A stretch of 64,000 nucleotides of DNA, taken from contig NZ_CP022203.1 in assembly GCF_002305895.1 (NCBI RefSeq), forward strand, positions 2,892,501-2,956,500, given 5' to 3'. The number at the start of each line of letters is the position of its first letter. Positions within the stretch are counted from its first letter, which is position 1. The notes below the pieces were generated by a model that made no database searches, was not told the origin of the DNA, and saw nothing but the letters and a program-made list of their open reading frames with translations. The stretch comes from Corallococcus macrosporus DSM 14697 (GTDB lineage Bacteria > Myxococcota > Myxococcia > Myxococcales > Myxococcaceae). Shown here piece by piece: positions 55,398-63,744 of the stretch. The position numbers and the translations under genes are program-made.

Positions 55398-56831
55398 TCA
55401 GTACGTGGAGCCGAGCTTGCCGAAGCTCTTGAGCGCCTTCACCTTGCTCTGCTTCACGAGGGAGCGCCGAGCTTCCTCGCCTTCCGCGTTGTCATACGCG
55501 TCCAGCACGGCCTGCTGCTCGGCCTGGTCGGCGGCGACCGCCGCGCTGCCGGACACCGCGCTGGCCTCGTCGAAGAGGGCCTGGTTGCGTTGCAGATAGA
55601 GCTTCGCCTCGTCCTTGCGGCCCTCGCTCAGCGCCTCCGCCGCCTTCTGCATGTTGACGGCGCTGCGCGCGCGGGCGGCGTAGACGGTGGCCTCGCGGTC
55701 CTGGCGGGCCAGCACCTCCTCGCGGCGGTTGGTCACCACGGAGGTCAGCGAGGCCGCGTTGGCCACCTGGGCGTCGCGGATGAGGTCGGTATAGGCCAGC
55801 TTCAGGTCCACCACGCGAACCGTCTGGCCCACCGTGTCGCCGGTGACGTTGAGCCGCGCCACCACGCGCTCCAGCTGGCCGGCGGAGAAGTCAGGCAGCG
55901 CCACGTGGACCTGGTTGCCGGACTGGCTGGCGCGGTAGCCCAGCACCTCGCCCAGCGACGTGCCAGGGGGCAGGGTGAAGGTCAGCGTCACGCCGCGCGC
56001 CACCGTCGTCCCCGCCTGCTGCAGGTCCTTCTGGAAGAGGGTGGCGAGCTGGGCGGCGTCCTCGAGGAAGCCGTAGGCGCCCGCGCCGTACTCGGCGAAG
56101 GACTGCATCAGGTCCTCGTTGAAGTCCGTGCCCACGCCAATGGCGCTCAGGGTGATTCCGGCGGCGCGCAGCTCCCGCGCCATGCGCGTCAGCTCCTCGT
56201 CGGAGGTGAGGCCCTCGGTGGGCTGGCCGTCGCTCATGAGGATGAGGCGGTTGACGCCGTAGGCCTGCTGCGCGGCGGAGAGCTGGTAGCGCCCGGCGGA
56301 CAGGCCCGCGCCGATGTTGGTGCCGCCCTCGTCCCAGATGCCGTCCACGTACTGGAACATCCGCTCGCGGTTGGCGGCGGTGGCCTGCAGGGACGGCAGG
56401 CTCTTCACGTCCGAGCCGTAGTGGATGATGGCCAGCCGGTCCGCGTCACCCAGCAGCCCGATGAGGTGCCGCGCCGCCTGCTTCGCCTGAGCCAGCTTGT
56501 AGCCGCTCATGGAGCCCGAGCGGTCGATGACGAGCGCCAGGTTGACGGGGCTGCGCTGCGCCCCCGGCACCTCGGCGCCCGTCAGGTCGAAGGTGGCGAA
56601 CAGCTCGGAGGTGCCCGTGGGGACGTACGGATGGGACAGGCGGCTCGTCAGCGTCAGCGAGCCTGACGTGGCGGGCACCACGGGCGGAGCGGGAGGGGGC
56701 GTTGGCCGGATGGGGTCCGCGACGACGACCGGCTCCCGCGGGGGCGGGGTGCCCAGTTGGGGCAGCCCCAGCACCAGGGCGGTGAGCGCGAGACCGCCAG
56801 CCAGACTGAGGAAGAGGACCGTACGGTTCAT
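55398..56831 (-). CDS. VWA-domain exported protein (Ser/Thr/Asp metal site intact)
   Basis: The 477-residue protein has an N-terminal hydrophobic anchor or signal (L-F-L-S-L-A-G-G-L-A-L-T-A-L-V-L-G), a Pro-rich linker at 28-55 and a von Willebrand factor A domain at about 95-270 with the MIDAS motif D103-R-S105-G-S107, plus a later T-D and D-G-Q-P. A beta-rich domain (about 290-380) and a helical tail follow. VWA domains of this type bind ligands through Mg. The best-known relatives are YfbK-like proteins and the batA-type modules, but no such genes are adjacent. Confidence 0.88.
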   Translation of the reverse strand: MNRTVLFLSLAGGLALTALVLGLPQLGTPPPREPVVVADPIRPTPPPAPPVVPATSGSLTLTSRLSHPYVPTGTSELFATFDLTGAEVPGAQRSPVNLALVIDRSGSMSGYKLAQAKQAARHLIGLLGDADRLAIIHYGSDVKSLPSLQATAANRERMFQYVDGIWDEGGTNIGAGLSAGRYQLSAAQQAYGVNRLILMSDGQPTEGLTSDEELTRMARELRAAGITLSAIGVGTDFNEDLMQSFAEYGAGAYGFLEDAAQLATLFQKDLQQAGTTVARGVTLTFTLPPGTSLGEVLGYRASQSGNQVHVALPDFSAGQLERVVARLNVTGDTVGQTVRVVDLKLAYTDLIRDAQVANAASLTSVVTNRREEVLARQDREATVYAARARSAVNMQKAAEALSEGRKDEAKLYLQRNQALFDEASAVSGSAAVAADQAEQQAVLDAYDNAEGEEARRSLVKQSKVKALKSFGKLGSTY

Positions 56832-56926
56832 GAGGCAGGGCTCCTTGCGGAAACGGCGCGGGCCCTGCCTTTACGAACCAGCCGCGCGGAAAGGTCTACC
56901 CCGCCGCGCGAAAAGTGTCCGGTGAA

Positions 56927-57445
56927 TCAATCCGGGATGAGCGCGCCGGCGCAGAAGAAGGGCGAGTTGTTCTCGCCGAACGTCCGCCGGTAGAAGGCCT
57001 CGTCCGCGGAGCGGAGCGCATCCAGGGTGTCCTGATCCAGCAGCATCGGCCGGCACGACATCCGGCCGGGCAGGTCGGGGTTCACGTCGTCCGTGTCCGT
57101 CACGTCACAGGAGGAACCGCCCTCGATGCAGGGCTTGCTGCAGTAGCCCCGGGCCGGCTCCGTTTCGTTCAGCGAGCCGTCTTCATTGAGGGCGCGGGGA
57201 TAGTCCTGATCCCGCACGCAGATCAGGTCCTCGCACTCCACCGAGCCGAAGGAGATGAAGTCCTGCTTGGCGGCGATCTCCCCCTCCAGGATGGGCATGG
57301 TCCGGGTGTTGTTGTTGGCCGCCGACTCCTCGGGGGTCGCCTTGCGCACCAGCGTGCAGGGTTTGCCAATCTCGCTGGCCACCTCACAGCCACCGAGCAG
57401 CAGCGCGGTGGACATCATGAGGGCGGTTCGCACGAACATCTTCAT
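56927..57445 (-). CDS. gltK: Gliding-motility outer-membrane lipoprotein GltK/CglC
   Basis: The 172-residue lipoprotein has a signal ending in L-L-L-G-G-C (lipidated Cys at about residue 20) and five or more further cysteines in the mature part (K-P-C-T-L, V-E-C-E-D-L-I-C, Y-C-S-K-P-C, S-S-C-D), suggesting disulphides. The gene is divergent from gltB-gltA-gltH. In M. xanthus the lipoprotein GltK/CglC is encoded at that place and forms the outer-membrane part of the gliding machine with GltA, GltB and GltH; it can be transferred between cells. The name rests on this position and on the lipoprotein character. Confidence 0.72.
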   Translation of the reverse strand: MKMFVRTALMMSTALLLGGCEVASEIGKPCTLVRKATPEESAANNNTRTMPILEGEIAAKQDFISFGSVECEDLICVRDQDYPRALNEDGSLNETEPARGYCSKPCIEGGSSCDVTDTDDVNPDLPGRMSCRPMLLDQDTLDALRSADEAFYRRTFGENNSPFFCAGALIPD

Positions 57446-57617
57446 GGGACCTCTGACCTCTACAAAGGGGGGATGGGGCACGGGACCTCGGGCCCGCGAG
57501 CGGGGGGAAGGGTAGCACAGCCCCCTGGAACACCAACGCCCCCGTACGGCGGTACGGCGGGTGGAATTGTGAAGGAATACCGGAGGGATACGCGGTAACC
57601 AGGCTTGCTCAGCGCGG

Positions 57618-57646
57618 TTGATGGTTGGGAATACGACCGATAGGAT
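57618..57646 (+). promoter_or_regulatory. Candidate housekeeping promoter of the glt operon
   Basis: TTGATG (57618-57623), a 17-base spacer and TAGGAT (57641-57646) resemble -35 and -10 elements, with the start about 60 bases before the GltB start codon. The match is moderate (four of six in each box). Confidence 0.4.
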
Positions 57647-57715
57647 GCGGAAGCCGAGAGTCGCGCTGAACCCCCGGTGGCAGTTACGCCCCCCTCCCTC
57701 ACGGAGCCTCCGGAT

Positions 57716-58543
57716 TTGAACCGCCCCAAGTTGCTGCTCGCCCTGTGTCTGGTGCCCGCGCTGGCATCCGCCCAGAGCCAGGAAGGCATGGGACTCGACC
57801 TCACCGACGAGTCGCAGGCCGAGTCATCGCAGGATGCAGAATCACCCGCGCCTCCTCCGGTCGAGGAGGCCAGTCCGGCCGCGGCGTCCAGCCTCGCGGA
57901 CGAGCCCGTGGAAGAGGATCCGCAGTTGCCGTTGACGGACATCACCCAGGAGGACCGGGTGAAGAGCGTGCAGCGGAAGGTCTACCTCAAGAAGGGCCGC
58001 TTCGAGCTGACGCCGCTGTTGAGCTTCTCGGTCAATGACGCCTTCTATTCGAAGGTGGGCCTGTCGGTCCGGGGCGCCTACTACCTGGCGGACACGCTGG
58101 CCATCTCGGCGCGAGGCTCGCTGATGCAGGTGGTGCCGTCGGACGACGTGCGCACCGCGAAGCGGACCTTCAACAGCCAGATCTACTACTCCGTGCCGCA
58201 GTGGTCCGCGATGGGCGACGTGGAGTGGAGCCCCATCTACGGCAAGGTGGCCTTCCTCAACTCCATCCTCCACTTCGACGGCTACCTGCTGGCGGGCGCG
58301 GGCGTGGTGAGGACGGAGACCTCGGCGCTGCCGGGGCGCGGGCTCAACCCCGCCGCCGACCTGGGCCTGGGCATGCGCTTCGTCGCGCAGGACTACCTGG
58401 CCGTCAACGTGGCCCTCATCAACACCTCCTACGTGGATCAGCCCCTGGGCAGCAGCAAGGGGGCCATCCAGAACGTCATGACGCTCAACGCAGGCATCTC
58501 GCTGTTCCTGCCCTTCAAGTCCACGGGGAGGGACTCGGAATGA
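57716..58543 (+). CDS. gltB: Gliding-motility outer-membrane protein GltB
   Basis: A TTG at 57716, with GGAG 10 bases upstream, starts a good signal peptide (R-P-K-L-L-L-A-L-C-L-V-P-A-L-A-S-A); a GTG at 57677 without a ribosome-binding site would bury it. The 275-residue precursor has an acidic linker and a beta-barrel-like domain with alternating strands, W-S-P-I-Y-G-K-V and A-D-L-G-L-G-M-R-F. It is a paralogue of GltA, next to it. GltA, GltB and GltH form the outer-membrane complex of the Agl-Glt gliding machine. The stop overlaps the gltA start. Confidence 0.85.
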   Translation: MNRPKLLLALCLVPALASAQSQEGMGLDLTDESQAESSQDAESPAPPPVEEASPAAASSLADEPVEEDPQLPLTDITQEDRVKSVQRKVYLKKGRFELTPLLSFSVNDAFYSKVGLSVRGAYYLADTLAISARGSLMQVVPSDDVRTAKRTFNSQIYYSVPQWSAMGDVEWSPIYGKVAFLNSILHFDGYLLAGAGVVRTETSALPGRGLNPAADLGLGMRFVAQDYLAVNVALINTSYVDQPLGSSKGAIQNVMTLNAGISLFLPFKSTGRDSE

Positions 58544-59310
58544 AGCGCCTCTTCCGTGTGCTCCTCGCCCTGTGTCTCACCGGGCCCGCCCTGGGCTCCG
58601 CCCAGACCACCGAAGAGGTGGAGGCCGGCGACGTGTCCGAGGTGGACAAGGACCGGCTCGGGCCCCTGCGCGAGCGCGTCCGGCCGGTCTCCGGCCACGT
58701 CTTCCTCAAGAAGGGCCGCCTCGAGTTCAGCCCGTCCGCGACGCTGTCGCTGCGCGACGCGTTCTACAGCAAGTACATCTTCGGCGGCACGCTGACCTAC
58801 CACCCCATGGAGACGCTGGGCATCAGCCTGCGCGTGGGCTACGCCGTCAACACGGTGGCGGGCGCGGCGCAGAAGTGCACCTTCGGGGATGGCGGCGAGG
58901 GCTCCACGCGCGGCTGCGTGGCTCCCACGCTGAACGAGCTGGACGGCAACGCGCCGGGGCAGATCAAGCTGCTGGGTGGCGCGGACGTCCAGTGGGCGCC
59001 CATCTACGGCAAGGTGTCGCTGCTGGCGGAGACCTTCGTCCACTTCGACCTGTACGGCGTCGCGGGCGCCTCCCTGGTGCAGTACCGGGGCCCGGGCGAG
59101 ACGCCGGGGACGGTGGCGCAGAACTACCTGACGCCGGGCGCGAACCTGGGCGTGGGCGCGCGCTTCTTCCTCAACCGGTGGGTGACGCTCCGCACGGAGC
59201 TGCGTGACCTCATCTACGTGGAGAAGGGCACCGAGGTCTCCGGCAACTACCTGCGCAACCAGCTCCTGTTCGAGCTGGGTGTCTCCTTCTTCTTCGGGTC
59301 CGAGTCATGA
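58540..59310 (+). CDS. gltA: Gliding-motility outer-membrane protein GltA
   Basis: The 256-residue precursor has a signal peptide (F-R-V-L-L-A-L-C-L-T-G-P-A-L-G-S-A) and a beta-barrel-like domain. It is clearly paralogous to GltB: L-K-K-G-R-L-E-F-S-P against L-K-K-G-R-F-E-L-T-P, D-A-F-Y-S-K in both, and W-A-P-I-Y-G-K-V against W-S-P-I-Y-G-K-V. Two cysteines (K-C-T-F, G-C-V-A-P) could form a disulphide. Its ATG overlaps the gltB stop and its stop overlaps the gltH start, so the three are translationally coupled. Confidence 0.86.
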   Translation: MKRLFRVLLALCLTGPALGSAQTTEEVEAGDVSEVDKDRLGPLRERVRPVSGHVFLKKGRLEFSPSATLSLRDAFYSKYIFGGTLTYHPMETLGISLRVGYAVNTVAGAAQKCTFGDGGEGSTRGCVAPTLNELDGNAPGQIKLLGGADVQWAPIYGKVSLLAETFVHFDLYGVAGASLVQYRGPGETPGTVAQNYLTPGANLGVGARFFLNRWVTLRTELRDLIYVEKGTEVSGNYLRNQLLFELGVSFFFGSES

Positions 59311-61316
59311 TGCGCTCCTTCCGGCTCATCCGTGTCGCCGTCGTCGGGCTGTCGCTCGCGTGGACGGCTCCCACCTTCGCGCAGAGCTTCGAGGGCCTGG
59401 ACCTCTCCGGTCAGTCCAAGAAGAAGAAGCGCCCCACCAAGAAGAAGAAGCGGCCCACCCGCAAGGCCCGCACCGACAAGGCGAAGCCCGCGCCGGTGCA
59501 GGACGAGGCCGGTGATGATGACGCCGCCGCCAGCTCCATCGAGGCGCCCACGACGGTGGCCCCCGCGGAGGCGGCGCCCGCGCCCGCGCCCACCCCGGCT
59601 TCGCCGCCGGCGAACACCGGGAGCATGGGCATGGGCCTGGACCTGACGCAGGAGGCCCCCAAGCCGGCCGCGCCCACCATGTCCTTCGACGCGGTGGACG
59701 TCTCCGGCAAGACGGCGGACCGCCAGCGCCTGGACGTGGCCGTCAGCCTCTTCAAGAACGACGAATACGAGAAGGCCTCCATGGCGGCGCACGAGCTGCT
59801 GGAGGACCCGAAGCTGGCGGGCCTGCACACCGAGGCGCGCTACGTGCTGGCCAAGTCGCTCTACCGCATGGGCATGTACCACTCGTCCCTGGGGGAGTTC
59901 TCCAAGATCCTCTCCCTGGGCCCGTCCACGAAGTTCTTCAAGACGAGCCTGGAGTGGCTCTTCTTCATCAGCCGCAAGACGAAGAACGAGACGGTCATCC
60001 TCGACGAGATTGCCCGTCACGCGAACCAGGAGTTCCCGGAGAAGTACCGCAACGAGTTCCGCTACCTGCTGGCGCGCTACCACTTCGTGCGCGGCCGCGC
60101 GCTGGACCAGGTGGGGCAGCCCGAGGAGGCGGACAAGAGCTTCTCCGAGGTGAAGCGGCTGGCGCTGACCATCCCGCGCACCGACCCGTTCTTCCCCCGC
60201 GCCAAGTACCTGGAGGGCCTGTCCTCGTTCCGCAACGGCAGCCGGCAGAAGGACGCGGCGGCCAAGCGCGCCAACGGGGAGATGCTGGCGGCCATCGAGG
60301 CGATGAAGGAAGTGGTGCGCCTCACCCGTCCCGTGGCGGGCAAGACGCCCGAGCAGGCGAAGGCGGACAAGTCGCTGCGCGAGCTGGCGTTCATGCAGCT
60401 CGCCCGCACGCACTACGGCATGCAGCAGAACCGCTTCGCGCTCTTCTACCTGGGCAAGGTGGAGCGCGGGAACACGCAGTGGCTGGAGTCCCTCTTCGAG
60501 TCCGCGTGGGCCAACTACCGCGTGGGCCAGTACGAGCAGGCGCTGGGCAACCTCATCACCCTGTCGTCGCCCTTCTTCCGGGAGGAGTACTTCCCGGAGG
60601 CGCTCATCCTGAAGGCGGTCATCTATTACGAGAACTGCCGCTACCGGGAGTCCACCAGCATCCTCGGGGACTTCGAGCGCACCTACCTGCCGGTGCATGA
60701 CCAGCTCGAGGCGCTGGTGAAGAAGAACATGGAGGCCAGCGAGTACTACTCGGTGCTGGCGGACGTGCAGAAGAAGAACAAGGAGGGTCTGGAGAAGAAC
60801 GAGACGGACCTCATCCTGGAGCGCATCCTCCGGCTGGCCCTGACGGACCAGGACCTGCGCAAGACGAACGACTCCATCCTGGAGCTGGAGGCGGAGATGG
60901 ACGCCTTCGCGAACCGGGCGGACACCTTCAAGTACTCCGAGCTGAGCAAGTCCCTGCTGGACGGGCTCAAGGTGCAGCGCACGGCGCTCATCTCCAAGGC
61001 CGGCATCATGGCCAAGGGCAAGCTGGAGACGGAGCTGGTGGCGCTCAAGCAGCTCCTGGCCAACGGCCTGCGCATCAAGTTCGAGACGACCACCAAGGAG
61101 AAGGAGTTCCTGGAGGAGCAGCTCAAGGCGGGCGGCCGCACGGCCATCGTCAAGAAGTACAAGTACTCCGTCGCCGTCCAGGACGACCAGCTCTACTGGC
61201 CGTACGAGGGGGAGTACTGGCGCGACGAGCTGGGCACCTACCAGTACACGATGACCAAGGGCTGCATCGAGCGCGACACCGCGAACCGGAACGTCCAGTC
61301 CGCCGAGGCGATGTAA
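59307..61316 (+). CDS. gltH: Gliding-motility TPR outer-membrane-associated protein GltH
   Basis: The 669-residue exported protein has a signal peptide (V-V-G-L-S-L-A-W-T-A-P-T-F-A), a Lys/Pro/Ala-rich linker (about 35-110) that includes several K-K-K-R-P-T repeats, and TPR-like helices from about 130 to 420. A helical C-terminal region and a final domain (Y-W-P-Y-E-G-E-Y-W-R-D-E) follow. It is the last gene of the gltB-gltA-gltH operon, where M. xanthus encodes GltH. It is required for gliding in M. xanthus as I recall. A strong terminator follows. Confidence 0.82.
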   Translation: MMRSFRLIRVAVVGLSLAWTAPTFAQSFEGLDLSGQSKKKKRPTKKKKRPTRKARTDKAKPAPVQDEAGDDDAAASSIEAPTTVAPAEAAPAPAPTPASPPANTGSMGMGLDLTQEAPKPAAPTMSFDAVDVSGKTADRQRLDVAVSLFKNDEYEKASMAAHELLEDPKLAGLHTEARYVLAKSLYRMGMYHSSLGEFSKILSLGPSTKFFKTSLEWLFFISRKTKNETVILDEIARHANQEFPEKYRNEFRYLLARYHFVRGRALDQVGQPEEADKSFSEVKRLALTIPRTDPFFPRAKYLEGLSSFRNGSRQKDAAAKRANGEMLAAIEAMKEVVRLTRPVAGKTPEQAKADKSLRELAFMQLARTHYGMQQNRFALFYLGKVERGNTQWLESLFESAWANYRVGQYEQALGNLITLSSPFFREEYFPEALILKAVIYYENCRYRESTSILGDFERTYLPVHDQLEALVKKNMEASEYYSVLADVQKKNKEGLEKNETDLILERILRLALTDQDLRKTNDSILELEAEMDAFANRADTFKYSELSKSLLDGLKVQRTALISKAGIMAKGKLETELVALKQLLANGLRIKFETTTKEKEFLEEQLKAGGRTAIVKKYKYSVAVQDDQLYWPYEGEYWRDELGTYQYTMTKGCIERDTANRNVQSAEAM

Positions 61317-61350
61317 AGCCCGCCGGGCCGGGACTTCTCCCCCATTCCAG

Positions 61351-61391
61351 CCGCCGGAGCGCTATCTTCGCGCTCCGGCGGTTTTCTTTTT
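61351..61391 (+). terminator. Strong intrinsic terminator of the glt operon
   Basis: A perfect 12-base stem (61351-61362 pairing with 61370-61381) with a 7-base loop is followed by TTTTCTTTTT. It is the clearest terminator of the window. Confidence 0.9.
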
Positions 61392-61409
61392 CGCGCAAAG
61401 GGGCAACAG

Positions 61410-62696
61410 GTGGTGCGGCGGGCGGCGTCACTCCGTGTGGTGTTCGGAATCGTGGCGCTGGACCTCATCGGGTTCGGCATCCTGATTCCCCAACTGGGGG
61501 TCTACGGCGTGCGGTTCGGCGCCTCGCCCTTCACGGTGGGGCTGCTCATCTCCATCTATTCGCTGATGCAGTTGGTGTCGGCGCCGGTGCTGGGCCGGCT
61601 CAGTGACAGGTACGGGCGGCGGCCCGTGCTGCTGGTGAGCCAGGTGGGCTCGCTGCTGGCGTACCTACTGTTCGCCTTCGCGCAGTCGCTGCCGCTGCTC
61701 TTCCTGGCGCGTGTCATCGACGGCATCTCCGGTGGCAACATCTCCACCGCACAGGCCGTGGTGGCGGACATCACCCCACCCAAGGACAGGGCGCGGGGCA
61801 TGGGCGTCATCGGCGCGGCGTTCGGGCTGGGCTTCGTGCTGGGGCCGGCGCTGGGCGGCTTCCTGGGCGCCTGGGGTGGCAACCTCGCCATCGGTCTGTT
61901 CGCGGCGGGGCTGGTGGCGCTCAACCTCACCAGCACGTACTTCTTCCTGCCGGAGACGCGGGTGGAGGGGCGCCCGGGAGAGGGGCACGCGCGCACGCTG
62001 AAGGGCGCCACGCTGGCCATGAACCTGCCCGTGGTGGGGCGCTGCCTGGTGCTGATGCTGGTGTTCACCACCGCCTTCGCGCAGATGGAAGGCACCTTCT
62101 CCGTCTACCTGCTGACGCGCTTCCTGTCGTCCGGGCCGGTGCCGCTGCAGGACGGCGGGCTGTTCCTCCGGGCCGCGGTGACGGACCTGGACGTGCTGCG
62201 CGAGGCCAGCCTGCGCTCGGGGTGGCTCTTCGCGGCGGTGGGGGTGATTTCCGCGGCGGTGCAGGGCGGGCTGGTGCGGAGGCTGACGGGCGGGCCCGGG
62301 AGCAGGCCGGGGCGCGAGGCGCTGCTGGCCACGGCGGGCTTCGGCTTGACGGCCGCGGGGCTGGGGCTGTTGCCCGTGGCGCCGGACTATGCGTGGCTCT
62401 TCCCGGTGATGGGGCTGTTGGCGGTGGGCTCGGCGCTGGTGACGCCGTGTCTGTCCGCCCTGGTATCACTGCATGCCCCGCCGGAGCGGCTGGGGGCGGT
62501 GCTGGGGGCGTACCAGGCCTTCGGCTCGCTGGGGCGGATCCTGGGGCCGGCCCTGGGCGGCTGGCTCTTCACCCGGCTGGGGCCCGCGGCCCCGTACGGG
62601 ACGGCGGCGGGGATGGTGGCGTTGTCGGGTCTCCTGGGGCTGGCCCTGGTGGCCCAGGCGAGAATGGCAGGCGCGGGGGCCGAGCAAAGGTCCTAA
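61410..62696 (+). CDS. MFS transporter, drug/H+ antiporter-like
   Basis: The 428-residue protein has 12 predicted membrane spans. The loop between spans 2 and 3 reads G-R-L-S-D-R-Y-G-R-R-P, the family signature A motif, and the G-x-x-x-G-P-A-L-G-G repeat (V-L-G-P-A-L-G-G-F and I-L-G-P-A-L-G-G-W) marks spans 5 and 11, motif C of drug/proton antiporters of the TetA type. The start codon is GTG, with AAAGGGG upstream. The substrate is unknown. It begins 19 bases after the glt terminator and precedes plsX by 1 base. Confidence 0.9.
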   Translation: MVRRAASLRVVFGIVALDLIGFGILIPQLGVYGVRFGASPFTVGLLISIYSLMQLVSAPVLGRLSDRYGRRPVLLVSQVGSLLAYLLFAFAQSLPLLFLARVIDGISGGNISTAQAVVADITPPKDRARGMGVIGAAFGLGFVLGPALGGFLGAWGGNLAIGLFAAGLVALNLTSTYFFLPETRVEGRPGEGHARTLKGATLAMNLPVVGRCLVLMLVFTTAFAQMEGTFSVYLLTRFLSSGPVPLQDGGLFLRAAVTDLDVLREASLRSGWLFAAVGVISAAVQGGLVRRLTGGPGSRPGREALLATAGFGLTAAGLGLLPVAPDYAWLFPVMGLLAVGSALVTPCLSALVSLHAPPERLGAVLGAYQAFGSLGRILGPALGGWLFTRLGPAAPYGTAAGMVALSGLLGLALVAQARMAGAGAEQRS

Positions 62697-62697
62697 G

Positions 62698-63744
62698 ATG
62701 GAGGACATGGTGGGGACGCAGCCGCAGCCGGTGACGATTGCTTTCGATGTCATGGGGACGGACCACGGCCCGGCGGAGGTGGTCCGGGGAGCGGCGATGC
62801 TGTCGCTCGAGTCCCCCCACATCCACACGCTCCTGGTGGGGGACCGCACCCTCATCGACGACGCGCTGGCGGAGACGAAGCACAACGGCGAGCGCATCTC
62901 CGTGCAGCACGCCGCGGACTTCATCGGCATGGACGAGAAGCCCGGCGAGGCGCTGGCGCGCAAGCCGAACGCGTCCGTCGCCGTGGCCGCGCGGCTGGTG
63001 GCGGAGGGCGAGGCGCAGGCGCTGGTGTCCGCGGGCAACACGGGCGCGGGCGTGCTGGCGTGTGCCCGGCACTTCCAGCTCATCCCCGGGGTGCGGCGCG
63101 CGGCGCTGGCCACCGTGTACCCCACGCGCTCGGTGCGCGGCGCGAAGGGGGACCCCTTCTCCCTCATCCTGGACGTGGGCGCCACGGTGGAGGCCACCGC
63201 GGATGACCTGGTGACCTTCGCGGTGATGGGCTCCGCCTACGCGCGCATCATCTCCCAGAACGAGCGGCCCAAGGTGGCGCTCCTGTCCAACGGGATTGAG
63301 CCGCAGAAGGGGCCGCCCCGCGTGGTGGAGGCGCACGCCCGCCTGTCGGAGATGAAGGACATCCACTTCATCGGGAACGTGGAGGGCATCGACATCCCCA
63401 AGGGCACCGCGGACGTCATCGTCACCGACGGCTTCGTGGGCAACGTGTGTCTGAAGATGCTGGAGGGCGTCCACGACACGGTGGTGGAGCTGGCCCAGTA
63501 CGCCTACAAGGAGAGCCTGCGCTGGCGCGCGGGGCTGGCCATGCTGTCCAGCGGCATCCAGCGCATCAAGGACATCACCGACTGGAACCAGTACGGTGGG
63601 GCGCCCATCCTCGGGTTCGACAAAATCTTCATCAAGGCGCACGGGCGCTCGAAGTCACGGGCCATCGCCAACGCGGGCAAGGTGGCGGCGAAGGTGGTGT
63701 CCAACAACCTGGGCGCCGCCATCCGGGAAGGCCTGAAGACGTGA
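62698..63744 (+). CDS. plsX: Phosphate acyltransferase PlsX
   Basis: The 348-residue enzyme matches PlsX: I-A-F-D-V-M-G-T-D-H-G-P near the N-terminus, S-A-G-N-T-G-A (about 109-115) and D-G-F-V-G-N-V (about 242-248). It converts acyl-ACP to acyl phosphate, the acyl donor for PlsY in phospholipid synthesis. The ATG has AAGG upstream; an alternative lies three codons later. In many bacteria plsX sits beside fab genes, but here it follows an MFS gene and precedes a HAD-like phosphatase gene, with a GTGA overlap. Confidence 0.97.
   Translation: MEDMVGTQPQPVTIAFDVMGTDHGPAEVVRGAAMLSLESPHIHTLLVGDRTLIDDALAETKHNGERISVQHAADFIGMDEKPGEALARKPNASVAVAARLVAEGEAQALVSAGNTGAGVLACARHFQLIPGVRRAALATVYPTRSVRGAKGDPFSLILDVGATVEATADDLVTFAVMGSAYARIISQNERPKVALLSNGIEPQKGPPRVVEAHARLSEMKDIHFIGNVEGIDIPKGTADVIVTDGFVGNVCLKMLEGVHDTVVELAQYAYKESLRWRAGLAMLSSGIQRIKDITDWNQYGGAPILGFDKIFIKAHGRSKSRAIANAGKVAAKVVSNNLGAAIREGLKT

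Noticed and set aside
57596-57616. Possible sigma-54 promoter before gltB (GGTAACCAGGCTTGCT)
   Set aside because: The TTGCT half fits, but the -24 box lacks the invariant GG, so only the sigma-70-like candidate downstream was kept.
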